From an uncultured Clostridia bacterium (lineage in GTDB: Bacteria > Bacillota > Clostridia > Oscillospirales > Ruminococcaceae): a stretch of 28,349 bases of DNA. The translations under genes were made by a program, and so were the position numbers. Positions 1 to 6,580 of this stretch are shown one piece after another. How positions within the stretch are numbered: the first letter of the stretch is position 1; the number at the start of each line of letters is the position of its first letter. A model generated the notes under the pieces. That model was not told the origin of the DNA, did no database searches, and saw only the letters and a program-made list of their open reading frames with translations. The stretch spans positions 1 to 28,349 of the forward strand of contig CANEHP010000005.1 of the NCBI GenBank assembly GCA_947427325.1. Direction: 5' to 3'.

Positions 1-149
1 CTCGACAAAATTTGCTCGAAAACCTGCGCACCATTCCTATGAGAACAAGTTCTAAATATTTTTTGCGGAAAAGGCAAATGGTAAATATTTTTTACTTGTA
101 TATTGCTTTTTTCTGCCGTTAAAACAAAATGTACATTTTCCTCCTCCCC

Positions 150-178
150 TTGCTAAATCCCAAAAAAAGTAGTATAAT
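150..178 (+). promoter_or_regulatory. Sigma-A-type promoter of the site-2 protease gene
   Basis: A TTGCTA -35 box (150-155) and a perfect TATAAT -10 box (173-178) are separated by 17 nt. Transcription would begin near 185, upstream of the ATG at 261. This also argues against the longer reading frame that opens at 129, because its start would lie upstream of the promoter. Confidence 0.6.
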
Positions 179-260
179 ATATAATCAGAAAAATATACCA
201 ATTCAAGGCGGCTATGAAAATACAGCCGCCAATAAGCAAAGCAACCGCATCGGAGAAAAT

Positions 261-956
261 ATGATAAATGTACTTACCTCGGGAGAAAGCGCTCAATATA
301 TAATCGTCCAGGTTTTTGTGTTTTTGATCGTAATGCTGGTATCCCTTCCTCTGCACGAATACGCCCATGGAGCAGCCGCAAAGCTTTTGGGCGACGATAC
401 CGCAGAAAACAGCGGCAGACTCACTCTTAATCCCCTTGCCCACTTGGACGGAATGGGTACGCTTGCCATGCTGCTTTTTGGAATAGGCTGGGCAAGACCT
501 ATTCCCATAAACCCTTCAAAATGCACTAAGGTAAAGCCCAAAGCCGCAATGGCAATTACCGCCCTTGCAGGTCCCCTGACCAATCTTATTTTAGGCTTTA
601 TATCCGTGGTAATTATGCAATTTATTTTTTATGACAATTACAATATTATAACGTCCGAAAAAGAATCCCCGGAGCTGTATCTCCTTTATGCCGCCGAATC
701 GGTGGCGAATATTAACGTTTACCTTGCGGTGTTTAACTTGCTGCCCATTCCGCCCTTTGACGGTTCAAGAATTTTCCTGTCCTTTCTGCCCACCAAGCTT
801 TATTTTAAGGTAATGAAATACGAGAGAGTTATAATGGGCATAATTATGATCCTGCTGCTTTTCGGAATACTTTCCCTGCCGCTGAGATCTCTTTCAAACG
901 CAATAATGGGCGGAATGATCGATATAACGGGCTTTGTCAAAAATTTCTTTTACTGA
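261..956 (+). CDS. Site-2 protease family (M50) membrane metalloprotease
   Basis: This is a small zinc metalloprotease of the M50 type that cuts within membranes. The product is 231 aa. The frame stays open back to 129, but I start at 261 because GGAG lies 5 nt upstream and the promoter lies at 150-178. An N-terminal membrane segment holds HEYAHG, the HExxH zinc motif. Further on come a GPLTN-type loop and, near the C-terminus, NLLPIPPFDGSR, the family motif carrying the third metal ligand. Several hydrophobic segments surround these motifs. In Clostridia such a gene often sits just before scpA, as here. The substrate cannot be inferred; no PDZ domain is visible, unlike RseP. A 13-bp direct repeat begins at the stop codon. 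Confidence 0.9.
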   Translation: MINVLTSGESAQYIIVQVFVFLIVMLVSLPLHEYAHGAAAKLLGDDTAENSGRLTLNPLAHLDGMGTLAMLLFGIGWARPIPINPSKCTKVKPKAAMAITALAGPLTNLILGFISVVIMQFIFYDNYNIITSEKESPELYLLYAAESVANINVYLAVFNLLPIPPFDGSRIFLSFLPTKLYFKVMKYERVIMGIIMILLLFGILSLPLRSLSNAIMGGMIDITGFVKNFFY

Positions 957-991
957 TTTCTTTTACTGATTTCTTTTATTTCTTTTACTGA
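944..991 (+). repeat. 13-bp tandem repeat spanning a stop codon
   Basis: The unit TTTCTTTTACTGA occurs at 944-956, 957-969 and 979-991, with a truncated unit between (970-978). The first unit contains the last codons and the TGA stop of the site-2 protease gene, so the end of the gene has been duplicated into the 3' flank. Confidence 0.85.
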
Positions 992-1202
992 TATTAAGAA
1001 AATAAGAAGATATTAAAAAATTAAGAAGATATTAGAAAAAAAGAACTTGCTCAAATAATAACCGTAAAATTCTTGCTTATAATGCCGATATTGTTTTGTT
1101 ACGGCGCAAAACGCAGTTAAAAAAAGCATTGCACCCAAAACTGCTAAGGGGTCGGTATAAAACGGCATAACCGAAAAAAGGAAAGGAGGGAACGGCGTTC
1201 CT

Positions 1203-1985
1203 ATGACTGAAAATACCGAGGTTACGGAAATCGGCGAAAGTGCGGAAAGCGCCGGGGAATTAAACAGCGAGGCGGAAATAACCCCGCTGCACGCCGTCCC
1301 CGACTTTAAGCTGCCTGTTTTCGAAGGACCGCTGGATCTTATGCTTACCCTTATCCAAAAGCATAAGCTGAATATAAGAGATATTGAGATTTCCGTACTT
1401 CTGGAGCAGTTTCTGCTGTATCTTGACCAAATGCAGCAGGCGGACATCGAAGTAGCGGGAGAATTTTTGGAAATGGCTGCCCACCTTATTCTGATAAAAT
1501 CCTCCGCATTGCTGCCAAAGCATGAAGCCGAACAGCTTAAAAAGGAATTAGAGGGCGTTCTTATAGAATACGCCATGGCAAAGGCTATTGCGGAAAAGCT
1601 GAAAACACGGTGGACAGGCTCGGATATTTTTGTAAGAGAGCCAATGAATATTCCCATTGATACCGTATACCGCCGCAGGCATGACGTGTACGAGCTGTAC
1701 GGCGCAGTTGCCGCAATGACCGAAAGAATAAGGGTGACAAGGTTTAACTCCCGCCCCCTTTCCCTTAAGCCCGTTGTGGCAAAAAGCTATGTAAGCGTGT
1801 TCACCAAGGTGGTGTACGTTCTCAAACGTATCAGCAGGGCGGAAAAAATAGAGGTAAAATCTCTTTATAAGGGACAAACCCGATCGGAGCAGGTGGCGAC
1901 CTTTCTTGCTCTTTTGGAGCTTTCCAAGCACGGAAGAGTAAGCTTTTCCGAAGACAACAGCTATTTGTTCAAAAGCCCTGCTTAG
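1203..1985 (+). CDS. scpA: Segregation and condensation protein A (kleisin)
   Basis: ScpA is the kleisin that, with ScpB, binds the Smc heads and supports chromosome condensation and segregation. The product is 260 aa, usual for the family. After an acidic N-terminus of about 33 aa, the conserved ScpA opening FEGPLDLMLTLIQKHKLNI appears, followed by EFLEMAAHLILIKS. A C-terminal winged-helix-like part ends in VATFLALLELSKHGRV. The ATG at 1203 has GGAGGG at 1185-1190, an unusually long 12-nt spacing, but I see no better start. scpB follows after 25 nt, and the pair is co-transcribed in most Firmicutes. No clear promoter is visible in the upstream gap, although a TATAAT at 1078-1083 could be a -10 box. 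Confidence 0.95.
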   Translation: MTENTEVTEIGESAESAGELNSEAEITPLHAVPDFKLPVFEGPLDLMLTLIQKHKLNIRDIEISVLLEQFLLYLDQMQQADIEVAGEFLEMAAHLILIKSSALLPKHEAEQLKKELEGVLIEYAMAKAIAEKLKTRWTGSDIFVREPMNIPIDTVYRRRHDVYELYGAVAAMTERIRVTRFNSRPLSLKPVVAKSYVSVFTKVVYVLKRISRAEKIEVKSLYKGQTRSEQVATFLALLELSKHGRVSFSEDNSYLFKSPA

Positions 1986-2010
1986 TATTCCTCTTTGAAA
2001 GGATTTTTTT

Positions 2011-2616
2011 ATGGAGCTTAACGAAGGAATTGCCGTTATTGAGGCAATTATGTTTGCTTACGGAGAGCCGATAAGCATAGACAAATTGGCGGAAGCCTCG
2101 CAGATCGACAGGGATACAACCGCAAAGCTGGTAAATCAGCTTGAAAGACGGTATAATGTTCAGGGCAGCGGTCTGCGTATCATAAGACTTAACAATACCT
2201 TTCAGATATCCACCCGACCCGAAGCCGCACCGTACGTTAAGGCGGCGCTGGATAATTATCGGCAAACTCCTCTTTCGCAAGCGGCTATGGAGTGTCTTGC
2301 CATCATCGCCTATAATCAGCCCGTAACAAAAGGCTTTGTTGAGCAAATCAGAGGTATAGACAGCAGCAGTGTTGTCAACACTTTAGTTGACAGAGGCTTG
2401 GTTGAAGAAGCGGGACGGCTGGAGCTGCCGGGCAGACCTGTGGCCTACCGCACCACCGATACGTTTTTGCGCTGCTTCGGTATAGCAAGCTTAGCCGATC
2501 TGCCGCCGCTGCCCACGGCAGAGGGACAGATGAGCCTGGACGAAATGGATCAGCAGGAAATAGACAGCTTTGGGGAACAGTTGGCGGAACAGGTCAATGT
2601 TGACGGCGACGAATAA
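2011..2616 (+). CDS. scpB: Segregation and condensation protein B
   Basis: ScpB dimers bind the ScpA kleisin in the Smc-ScpAB condensin complex. The product is 201 aa, typical of the family. It starts with the ScpB helix EGIAVIEAIMFAYGEPI and carries two winged-helix domains. The hallmark AMECLAIIAYNQPVT and the motif EAGRLELPGRPVAYRTTD are both present. The C-terminal 30 residues are acidic and probably disordered. The ATG follows an AAAGG ribosome binding site. The gene lies 25 nt after scpA, so it is almost certainly in the same operon. A 9-bp tandem duplication (2627-2644) and a half-copy of a mobile palindrome (2664-2690) follow the stop codon. Confidence 0.95.
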   Translation: MELNEGIAVIEAIMFAYGEPISIDKLAEASQIDRDTTAKLVNQLERRYNVQGSGLRIIRLNNTFQISTRPEAAPYVKAALDNYRQTPLSQAAMECLAIIAYNQPVTKGFVEQIRGIDSSSVVNTLVDRGLVEEAGRLELPGRPVAYRTTDTFLRCFGIASLADLPPLPTAEGQMSLDEMDQQEIDSFGEQLAEQVNVDGDE

Positions 2617-2663
2617 TAAGCCGAGCTTAAAGGATTTAAAGGATTTATACAGATGCTTTAAGG

Positions 2664-2690
2664 GCTGAGCTTTATGTGAACACGCTCTAA
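2664..2690 (+). mobile_element. Solo end of palindromic element family A
   Basis: This 27-bp stretch ends in ATGTGAACACGCTCTAA and matches the right terminus of the complete palindromic element at 6370-6482. No left terminus is present nearby, so it is a half-element or remnant. It lies between scpB and the DUF2953 gene. Confidence 0.65.
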
Positions 2691-2716
2691 CACAGAAATT
2701 TGAAAGGGGGGCGGCA

Positions 2717-3556
2717 ATGCCGGCGATTATATTTATTTGCGTCTTAATATTTTTTATCGTATATTTTTTAGCCTCCTTTGTTAAAATCGAGCTGGAATAT
2801 GACGCCGATTTTTTTGTTAAGGTAAAATATTTGTGCTTTACCCTTTTTATGACGCCCAAATCCAAAAGAATGCTGAAAAAGGAAAAGAAAAAAGAGGAAA
2901 AGGAAAGGAAAAAACGGGAAAGGCTGCTGATAAAAAGGGAAAAGCTGAGAAAAAAACGGGAAAAAGGACAGCATCTTAAGGGAAAAAAGCCCGAGCAGCC
3001 AAAAAACAGCGGCAATAAAACAGCAATTCCCGAAAAATGTTCAGATAAAGAGCAAAGTGTGAAAATTCAAAAGCTTTCCGACAAAAGTCAAAATTCATCG
3101 GGCGGCAAAAAGAAAGAACCTCAAAAATCCCATGAAAAGGACAAGCCCAAGCCGAAACCCGAAACGATAATAGGCTGTATAAAAGCGGCTAAACCCTATG
3201 TTAAAAGACTTTTTAAGAAAATCAGATTTTACGATATTTTCAGCGAGATAGTCGTGGGCGGCGACGATGCGGCAAAAACGGCAATCGCCTATGGCGTACA
3301 TTGCGCCGCCGTATACGGTTTGGTGAGTTTTTTAAAAAATACTGTAAGTTTTAAGGAAAAGAAAATTGACATAAAGGCGAATTTTGACCTTGAAAAAACC
3401 GACTATTACTTTTACGGAAAAGTAAAGCTGCGGCTATCCACGCTTTTATACTGCGCTGTTTGGGGCTTCTTTGCCGTAAAGAAGGCTATGTCGGAAGATC
3501 AAAGCCAAAAGGGCAATGTTAAGGACTCAAAGGGCGCACCCAAAAAAGCGGCATAA
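2717..3556 (+). CDS. DUF2953 domain-containing membrane-anchored protein
   Basis: The product is 279 aa. An N-terminal membrane segment (about residues 2-22, IIFICVLIFFIVYFLASF) is followed by a short strand-rich part. Residues of about 50-145 are extremely rich in Lys and Glu with few hydrophobic residues and are probably disordered or coiled. The C-terminal part (about 150-265) matches the DUF2953 pattern: a helix with YVKRLFKKIRFYDI, the GGDDAAKTAIAYG segment and a final FDLEKTDYYFYGKVKLR strand followed by a hydrophobic helix. In spore formers this family is usually found between scpB and ytfJ (gerW), as here. The function is unknown. The ATG is preceded by the strong ribosome binding site AAAGGGGGG. 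Confidence 0.8.
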   Translation: MPAIIFICVLIFFIVYFLASFVKIELEYDADFFVKVKYLCFTLFMTPKSKRMLKKEKKKEEKERKKRERLLIKREKLRKKREKGQHLKGKKPEQPKNSGNKTAIPEKCSDKEQSVKIQKLSDKSQNSSGGKKKEPQKSHEKDKPKPKPETIIGCIKAAKPYVKRLFKKIRFYDIFSEIVVGGDDAAKTAIAYGVHCAAVYGLVSFLKNTVSFKEKKIDIKANFDLEKTDYYFYGKVKLRLSTLLYCAVWGFFAVKKAMSEDQSQKGNVKDSKGAPKKAA

Positions 3557-3579
3557 TCTTTTACAATTTGTTAAATTTA

Positions 3580-3607
3580 TTGTCATAAATACAACAGGCA
3601 ATAATAT
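3580..3607 (+). promoter_or_regulatory. Possible promoter upstream of gerW
   Basis: TTGTCA (3580-3585) and TAATAT (3602-3607) are separated by 16 nt in the 111-nt gap before gerW. The -10 box is imperfect. A sporulation sigma factor might be used instead, but I could not recognise a clear SigF/SigG element. Confidence 0.3.
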
Positions 3608-3667
3608 ATATACGATTTTATCGTCAAAGACAAGCGGCTTGCCGCATACAAGAAAGGAAAAAATATT

Positions 3668-4066
3668 ATGGCAGAACATCTTGAAGGACTTATGAGCACC
3701 TCTATGGAAAAGATACGGGAGCTGGTGGATGTAAACACCATCATAGGCGATCCCGTAAACTCCCCCGACGGCACGATTATTATCCCTGTTTCAAAGGTTT
3801 CCTTCGGCTTTGTTTCGGGCGGCTCCGATATTCCCTCCACAGTACAAAAGGAGGTTTTTGCGGGCGGCTCGGGCGCAGGCATCACCATTAAGCCACAGGC
3901 GTTTATCGTTATCAAAACCGACGGCGACGTGAAAATGCTTGAATTAGGCTCAAAGGAAAGCCCCTTGGATACCGTTATTGAAAATGTTCCGGGCATTGTA
4001 AGCAAGGTTAAGGATATTTTCGGCAAGGATAAAAAGGCCGATGAAGCTGCGCCGGAAGAAGAATAG
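3668..4066 (+). CDS. gerW: GerW family sporulation protein (YtfJ)
   Basis: GerW/YtfJ proteins are made in the forespore and are linked to spore properties and germination; their biochemical role is unclear. The product is 132 aa, the usual length. The N-terminal EHLEGLMSTSMEKIRELVDV and the core TIIIPVSKVSFGFVSGGSD, with a later GGSGAGITIKPQAFIVI, are the family signature. The C-terminal tail is acidic and ends in three Glu codons. The ATG is preceded by AAGAAAGGAAAA. It lies upstream of dacF, matching the order seen in many spore-forming Clostridia. Its presence is the best evidence in this window that the organism can sporulate. An 11-bp tandem repeat begins right after the stop. Confidence 0.92.
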   Translation: MAEHLEGLMSTSMEKIRELVDVNTIIGDPVNSPDGTIIIPVSKVSFGFVSGGSDIPSTVQKEVFAGGSGAGITIKPQAFIVIKTDGDVKMLELGSKESPLDTVIENVPGIVSKVKDIFGKDKKADEAAPEEE

Positions 4067-4121
4067 AGGAAGAACGGAGGAAGAACAGAGAAGGAACAGA
4101 GAAAGAACAGAGAAACAATAA
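4067..4121 (+). repeat. 11-bp tandem repeat directly after the gerW stop codon
   Basis: Five purine-rich units of the AGGAAGAACRG type lie head to tail from the base after the TAG of gerW: 4067-4077, 4078-4088, 4089-4099, 4100-4110 and a degenerate 4111-4121. The unit resembles the last codons of gerW (GAAGAAGAATAG), which suggests it grew from the gene end. Confidence 0.8.
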
Positions 4122-4139
4122 CGCTTAATTTAATCATTA

Positions 4140-4190
4140 CCGCCCGTTTTTTTGCATAGAATGGTTGTACAAAGCAAAAAGGACGGGCGG
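4140..4190 (+). promoter_or_regulatory. Strong hairpin overlapping the dacF ribosome binding site
   Basis: The left arm CCGCCCGTTTTTTTGC (4140-4155) pairs with GCAAAAAGGACGGGCGG (4174-4190), allowing G-U pairs and one bulged base, around an 18-nt loop. The right arm includes the only good Shine-Dalgarno candidate (AAAAAGGA) and ends 4 nt before the dacF ATG at 4195. There is no T-tract after the stem, so it does not look like an ordinary terminator. It may limit translation of dacF. That role is inference. Confidence 0.55.
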
Positions 4191-4194
4191 TTGT

Positions 4195-5337
4195 ATGAAA
4201 AAATATATTAAATCTTCTTTTATCTTTATTTTGGGGGCAATTACGCTGTTTTGCGCTGCGCCCCGCTCTTATGCCGAGGACAATACCGAGCCCGGCGTTT
4301 CCGCCGCAGGGGCTGTTCTCATAAACGCAGACACAGGAACAATCATTTATGAACATAATGCATATGAGCAAAGGGCGATGGCAAGCACCACCAAAATTAT
4401 GACGGCTCTACTAACGGCGGAAGCGGGAAATCTTGACGAAAGATTTACCGCCGACAGCTATGCCATAAAGGTGGAAGGCACTTCCATGGGCTTGCGGGAG
4501 GGCGATATCGTCACCCGCAGGGCGCTGCTTTACGGTATGCTTCTGCCATCGGGAAACGATGCGGCAAATGCGGCGGCGGTAAGCGTATCCGGCTCTATGG
4601 GCGAATTTGTAAAGCTTATGAACAAAAAGGCGGCGGAGCTCGGCTTAAAGGATACTCATTTTGCCAACCCCTCGGGACTTGACGCACAGGGGCATTATAC
4701 CACCGCCTACGATTTGGCTATGCTTACAAGGGCGGCCTTGCAGAACCCTGTTTTTGCGGAAATATGCAAGTGCGCCAGCGCAAGAGTGGAATACGGAAAT
4801 CCGCCCTATATGCGCACTCTTTCAAATTCCAACAAAATGCTTTGGCAGTACGACGGCTGTATCGGAGTGAAAACCGGCTTTACCGATAACGCCAGACGCT
4901 GTCTTGTTTCCGCTGCGGAGAAAAACGGGGTTACCCTGATAGCGGTAACCCTGTCCGACGCAAACGATTGGGTCGATCACACAAATATGCTGAACTACGG
5001 CTTTACAAGGGTTCACCCCTCGGAGATCGTACTGCCCTCTCCCATATACGTTACTGTTGTGGGCGGATATGAACAGCAGGTTCAGCTTGTGCTTGCAGAC
5101 AAAATAACTCTGCCCCTATCGGAGAACGAGGAGCAGACGCTGTCGATACAGGTAAACTCCGAGCCTTTTCTCTATGCGGGCTTTGAAAAGGGAAGAACGG
5201 CGGGTAAAGCCTGCATATATTTAAACAACGAGTATATTTGCTGTACCGAGCTGATAACCGACAGAGGGGCGGCGGCTGATACCGAAATCGGTTTTTGGGA
5301 AAGGCTGTGGTGTTGGTTAAGGAGAGTATTTTCTTAA
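4195..5337 (+). CDS. dacF: D-alanyl-D-alanine carboxypeptidase, S11 family (DacF-like)
   Basis: A penicillin-binding DD-carboxypeptidase that removes the terminal D-Ala from peptidoglycan stem peptides outside the membrane. With the ATG at 4195 the product is 380 aa. A signal peptide (about residues 1-27: MKKYIKSS, then a hydrophobic stretch, with PRSYAED at the cleavage region) comes first. The three active-site motifs are present in order: S64-T-T-K67, S119-G-N121 and K226-T-G228. The C-terminal 120 residues form the beta-rich domain typical of PBP5/DacF, and a final amphipathic helix (FWERLWCWLRRVFS) probably anchors it to the membrane. In spore formers dacF acts on the spore cortex; the position after gerW fits. 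A frame from TTG at 4165 is open but would place extra residues before the signal peptide. Confidence 0.93.
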   Translation: MKKYIKSSFIFILGAITLFCAAPRSYAEDNTEPGVSAAGAVLINADTGTIIYEHNAYEQRAMASTTKIMTALLTAEAGNLDERFTADSYAIKVEGTSMGLREGDIVTRRALLYGMLLPSGNDAANAAAVSVSGSMGEFVKLMNKKAAELGLKDTHFANPSGLDAQGHYTTAYDLAMLTRAALQNPVFAEICKCASARVEYGNPPYMRTLSNSNKMLWQYDGCIGVKTGFTDNARRCLVSAAEKNGVTLIAVTLSDANDWVDHTNMLNYGFTRVHPSEIVLPSPIYVTVVGGYEQQVQLVLADKITLPLSENEEQTLSIQVNSEPFLYAGFEKGRTAGKACIYLNNEYICCTELITDRGAAADTEIGFWERLWCWLRRVFS

Positions 5338-5350
5338 TACGGCTTCGTGC

Positions 5351-5485
5351 TTTTAATACTAATCCCTTTTAAAACTGTCGGATTAGAGCGTGTTCACATA
5401 AAATCAGTATGGTGCAATCACTTTTTAAACTGTGGGTATTACGTCTGTGAGTATTACGTCAGTTTAAAAAGGGATTGGTATAAAA
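5351..5485. mobile_element. Palindromic MITE-like element with a nested half-element A
   Basis: The left arm CTAATCCCTTTTAAAACTG (within 5351-5377) and right arm CAGTTTAAAAAGGGATTGG (within 5460-5485) form a terminal inverted repeat. Inside are a second CTTTTTAAACTG copy (near 5421-5432), two direct copies of GTATTACGTC, and a half-copy of element A (5383-5411, TTAGAGCGTGTTCACATAAA onward). This suggests one element inserted into another. There is no coding capacity. The rest of the 328-bp gap holds a terminator-like hairpin, an AT-rich stem-loop at 5553-5570 followed by TCGTTTTTTT, and the promoter of the XRE gene. Confidence 0.7.
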
Positions 5486-5496
5486 CTAATTTCAAG

Positions 5497-5529
5497 CCCC
5501 TTGCCCCTGTGTGAGGCGGGGGTGTTTTT
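5497..5529 (+). terminator. Possible Rho-independent terminator after dacF
   Basis: C-rich CCCCTTGCCCC and G-rich GGCGGGGG segments can pair (CCCC/GGGG plus GCC/GGC with a small bulge), followed by TGTTTTTG. The stem is imperfect, so the call is tentative. Confidence 0.4.
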
Positions 5530-5600
5530 GCCAATTTTCTTAAAATCCTCAATGTAAAAGCATTTTTACATCGTTTTTTTACAATGACAAACCCGTTTGA

Positions 5601-5629
5601 TAGACAGCAGGCCATAAAAAAATTATAAT
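5601..5629 (+). promoter_or_regulatory. Sigma-A promoter of the XRE regulator
   Basis: TAGACA (5601-5606) and a perfect TATAAT (5624-5629) are separated by 17 nt. Transcription would start near 5636, about 30 nt before the ATG at 5666, which has AGGAGG at 5653-5658. Confidence 0.7.
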
Positions 5630-5665
5630 GTAGATAAAGAAAAGCAAAAAACAGGAGGGCAAAAA

Positions 5666-6136
5666 ATGGTAATAGGCGTTCAAATTAAAAAGGCTCGCTT
5701 AAACGCCGGGTTTACCCAAGAACAGGCGGCGGAGGTTCTCGGAGTAAGCAGGCAGACCATATCTAACTGGGAGAACGAAAAAACTCTTCCCGACATTATC
5801 AGCGTAGTAAAAATGAGCGACCTGTATAATATCAGTCTTGACCTTCTGCTGAAAGGGGGAGAACCAATGTCCGATTATCTGAATTATTTACAGGACTGCA
5901 CCGATGTGGTGAAAAGCAATAAAAATTTATCAAAGCTTATACTTATTCTCGTTTCTTTTGTAATCTGGTCGTTCTCACTGATCGTATTCTGGTTTATTAT
6001 GGATTCGGGAGACGCTTTGGGCTACAGTGTAATTTTTTTCGTGGGTCTGATTCCCATAAATATGTTTGTTTTTTCTTTAATAACGGGCATCAATGATTTT
6101 TGGGGCAGATGGAAATGGCTTTCCGTTCCTGTTTGA
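5666..6136 (+). CDS. XRE-family HTH regulator with membrane segments (interrupted by TGA)
   Basis: The product to the first stop is 156 aa. Residues of about 5-60 form a Cro/C1-type helix-turn-helix (KKARLNAGFTQEQAAEVLG, then VSRQTISNWENEKTLPDI). After a linker there are two membrane segments (about 89-111 and 118-142). The frame ends in TGA at 6134-6136. The next codons in the same frame stay open to 6343 and encode a further hydrophobic segment and a basic tail, so the gene was probably once 225 codons long. The promoter and AGGAGG Shine-Dalgarno are intact, so the N-terminal part is likely still made. Target genes are unknown; no operator palindrome was recognised. Confidence 0.8.
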   Translation: MVIGVQIKKARLNAGFTQEQAAEVLGVSRQTISNWENEKTLPDIISVVKMSDLYNISLDLLLKGGEPMSDYLNYLQDCTDVVKSNKNLSKLILILVSFVIWSFSLIVFWFIMDSGDALGYSVIFFVGLIPINMFVFSLITGINDFWGRWKWLSVPV

Positions 6137-6142
6137 GGTATT

Positions 6143-6343
6143 ATGTATATGCTTTTGGAATATGCCACCTTTAGTGCGAAAAATATGATTACTTTTGAAA
6201 AAGTAAATATGCCATATTTTGATCTTCTTATTGCAGGTGCGGCGATTTCATTTTTCGGACTGATATTGGGAAAAGGAATTTTGCTTTTAAAAAGAAAACT
6301 TCGCTTAAAAAGAGATACTGCGGTTTCGGAGCGAAAAATTTGA
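6143..6343 (+). pseudogene. C-terminal membrane part of the XRE regulator beyond an in-frame TGA
   Basis: This 66-aa frame is in phase with the preceding XRE gene (6143 minus 5666 is 159 codons) and separated from it only by the TGA and two codons. It holds a hydrophobic segment (FDLLIAGAAISFFGLILG) followed by a Lys/Arg-rich tail. It looks like the C-terminal end of a longer three- or four-segment membrane regulator. The TGA lies inside TTTGAGGTA, and GAGGT is a possible Shine-Dalgarno for ATG at 6143 or, better spaced, 6149. So three readings are open: a nonsense mutation, a split gene with re-initiation, or readthrough. I favour a nonsense mutation. Confidence 0.55.
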
Positions 6344-6369
6344 TTTTTCTAAGCTGCTTATATTTTATA

Positions 6370-6482
6370 TTAGAGCGTGTTCACATAAAATCAGTATGCA
6401 GATTTTCGTACATAATTTTGTTGCCTGCAAGGCAAAATTTGCCGAAAAGATGCATGCTGAGCTTTATGTGAACACGCTCTAA
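6370..6482. mobile_element. Complete palindromic element, family A
   Basis: The 113-bp element has terminal inverted repeats TTAGAGCGTGTTCACATAAA (6370-6389) and its reverse complement ending at 6482. Inside there is further imperfect symmetry around a TTGCCTGCAAGGCAA core. It carries no gene. Partial copies occur at 2664-2690 and 5383-5411. The right end overlaps the left end of element B by a few bases. Confidence 0.85.
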
Positions 6483-6554
6483 TTCTCGTCTAAAAACAGA
6501 CAAAGATTTGCGAAAATCAGACCGCAAAGATTGTTTAATTTTAGACGAGAATTA
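6480..6554. mobile_element. Complete palindromic element, family B
   Basis: The 75-bp element is bounded by TAATTCTCGTCTAAAA (6480-6495) and TTTTAGACGAGAATTA (6539-6554). Its core AAAGATTTGCGAAAATCAG and CCGCAAAGATTG recurs in reverse orientation at 19423-19504 and 28279-28349. It is non-coding and lies in the intergenic space between the convergent XRE gene and GH26-like gene. Confidence 0.85.
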
Positions 6555-6580
6555 GTATAAACGGGCTTTTAAGAAAAATA

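Noticed and set aside
129..260. N-terminal extension of the site-2 protease frame to an ATG at 129
   Set aside because: The promoter at 150-178 lies inside it, the first 44 residues do not look like the family, and the ATG at 261 has a ribosome binding site.
1013..1657. Long antisense frame opposite scpA (214 codons)
   Set aside because: It is Ser/Phe-rich, has no motif or ribosome binding site, and is fully explained by scpA on the other strand. The same holds for the antisense frames at 3583-4371, 10255-10731, 11965-12540 and 13702-14325.
5553..5580. Hairpin TGTAAAA-GCAT-TTTTACA followed by TCGTTTTTTT as a clear terminator
   Set aside because: The stem is almost entirely A/T and no transcript is known to end there. 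I keep it only as a note in the intergenic description.
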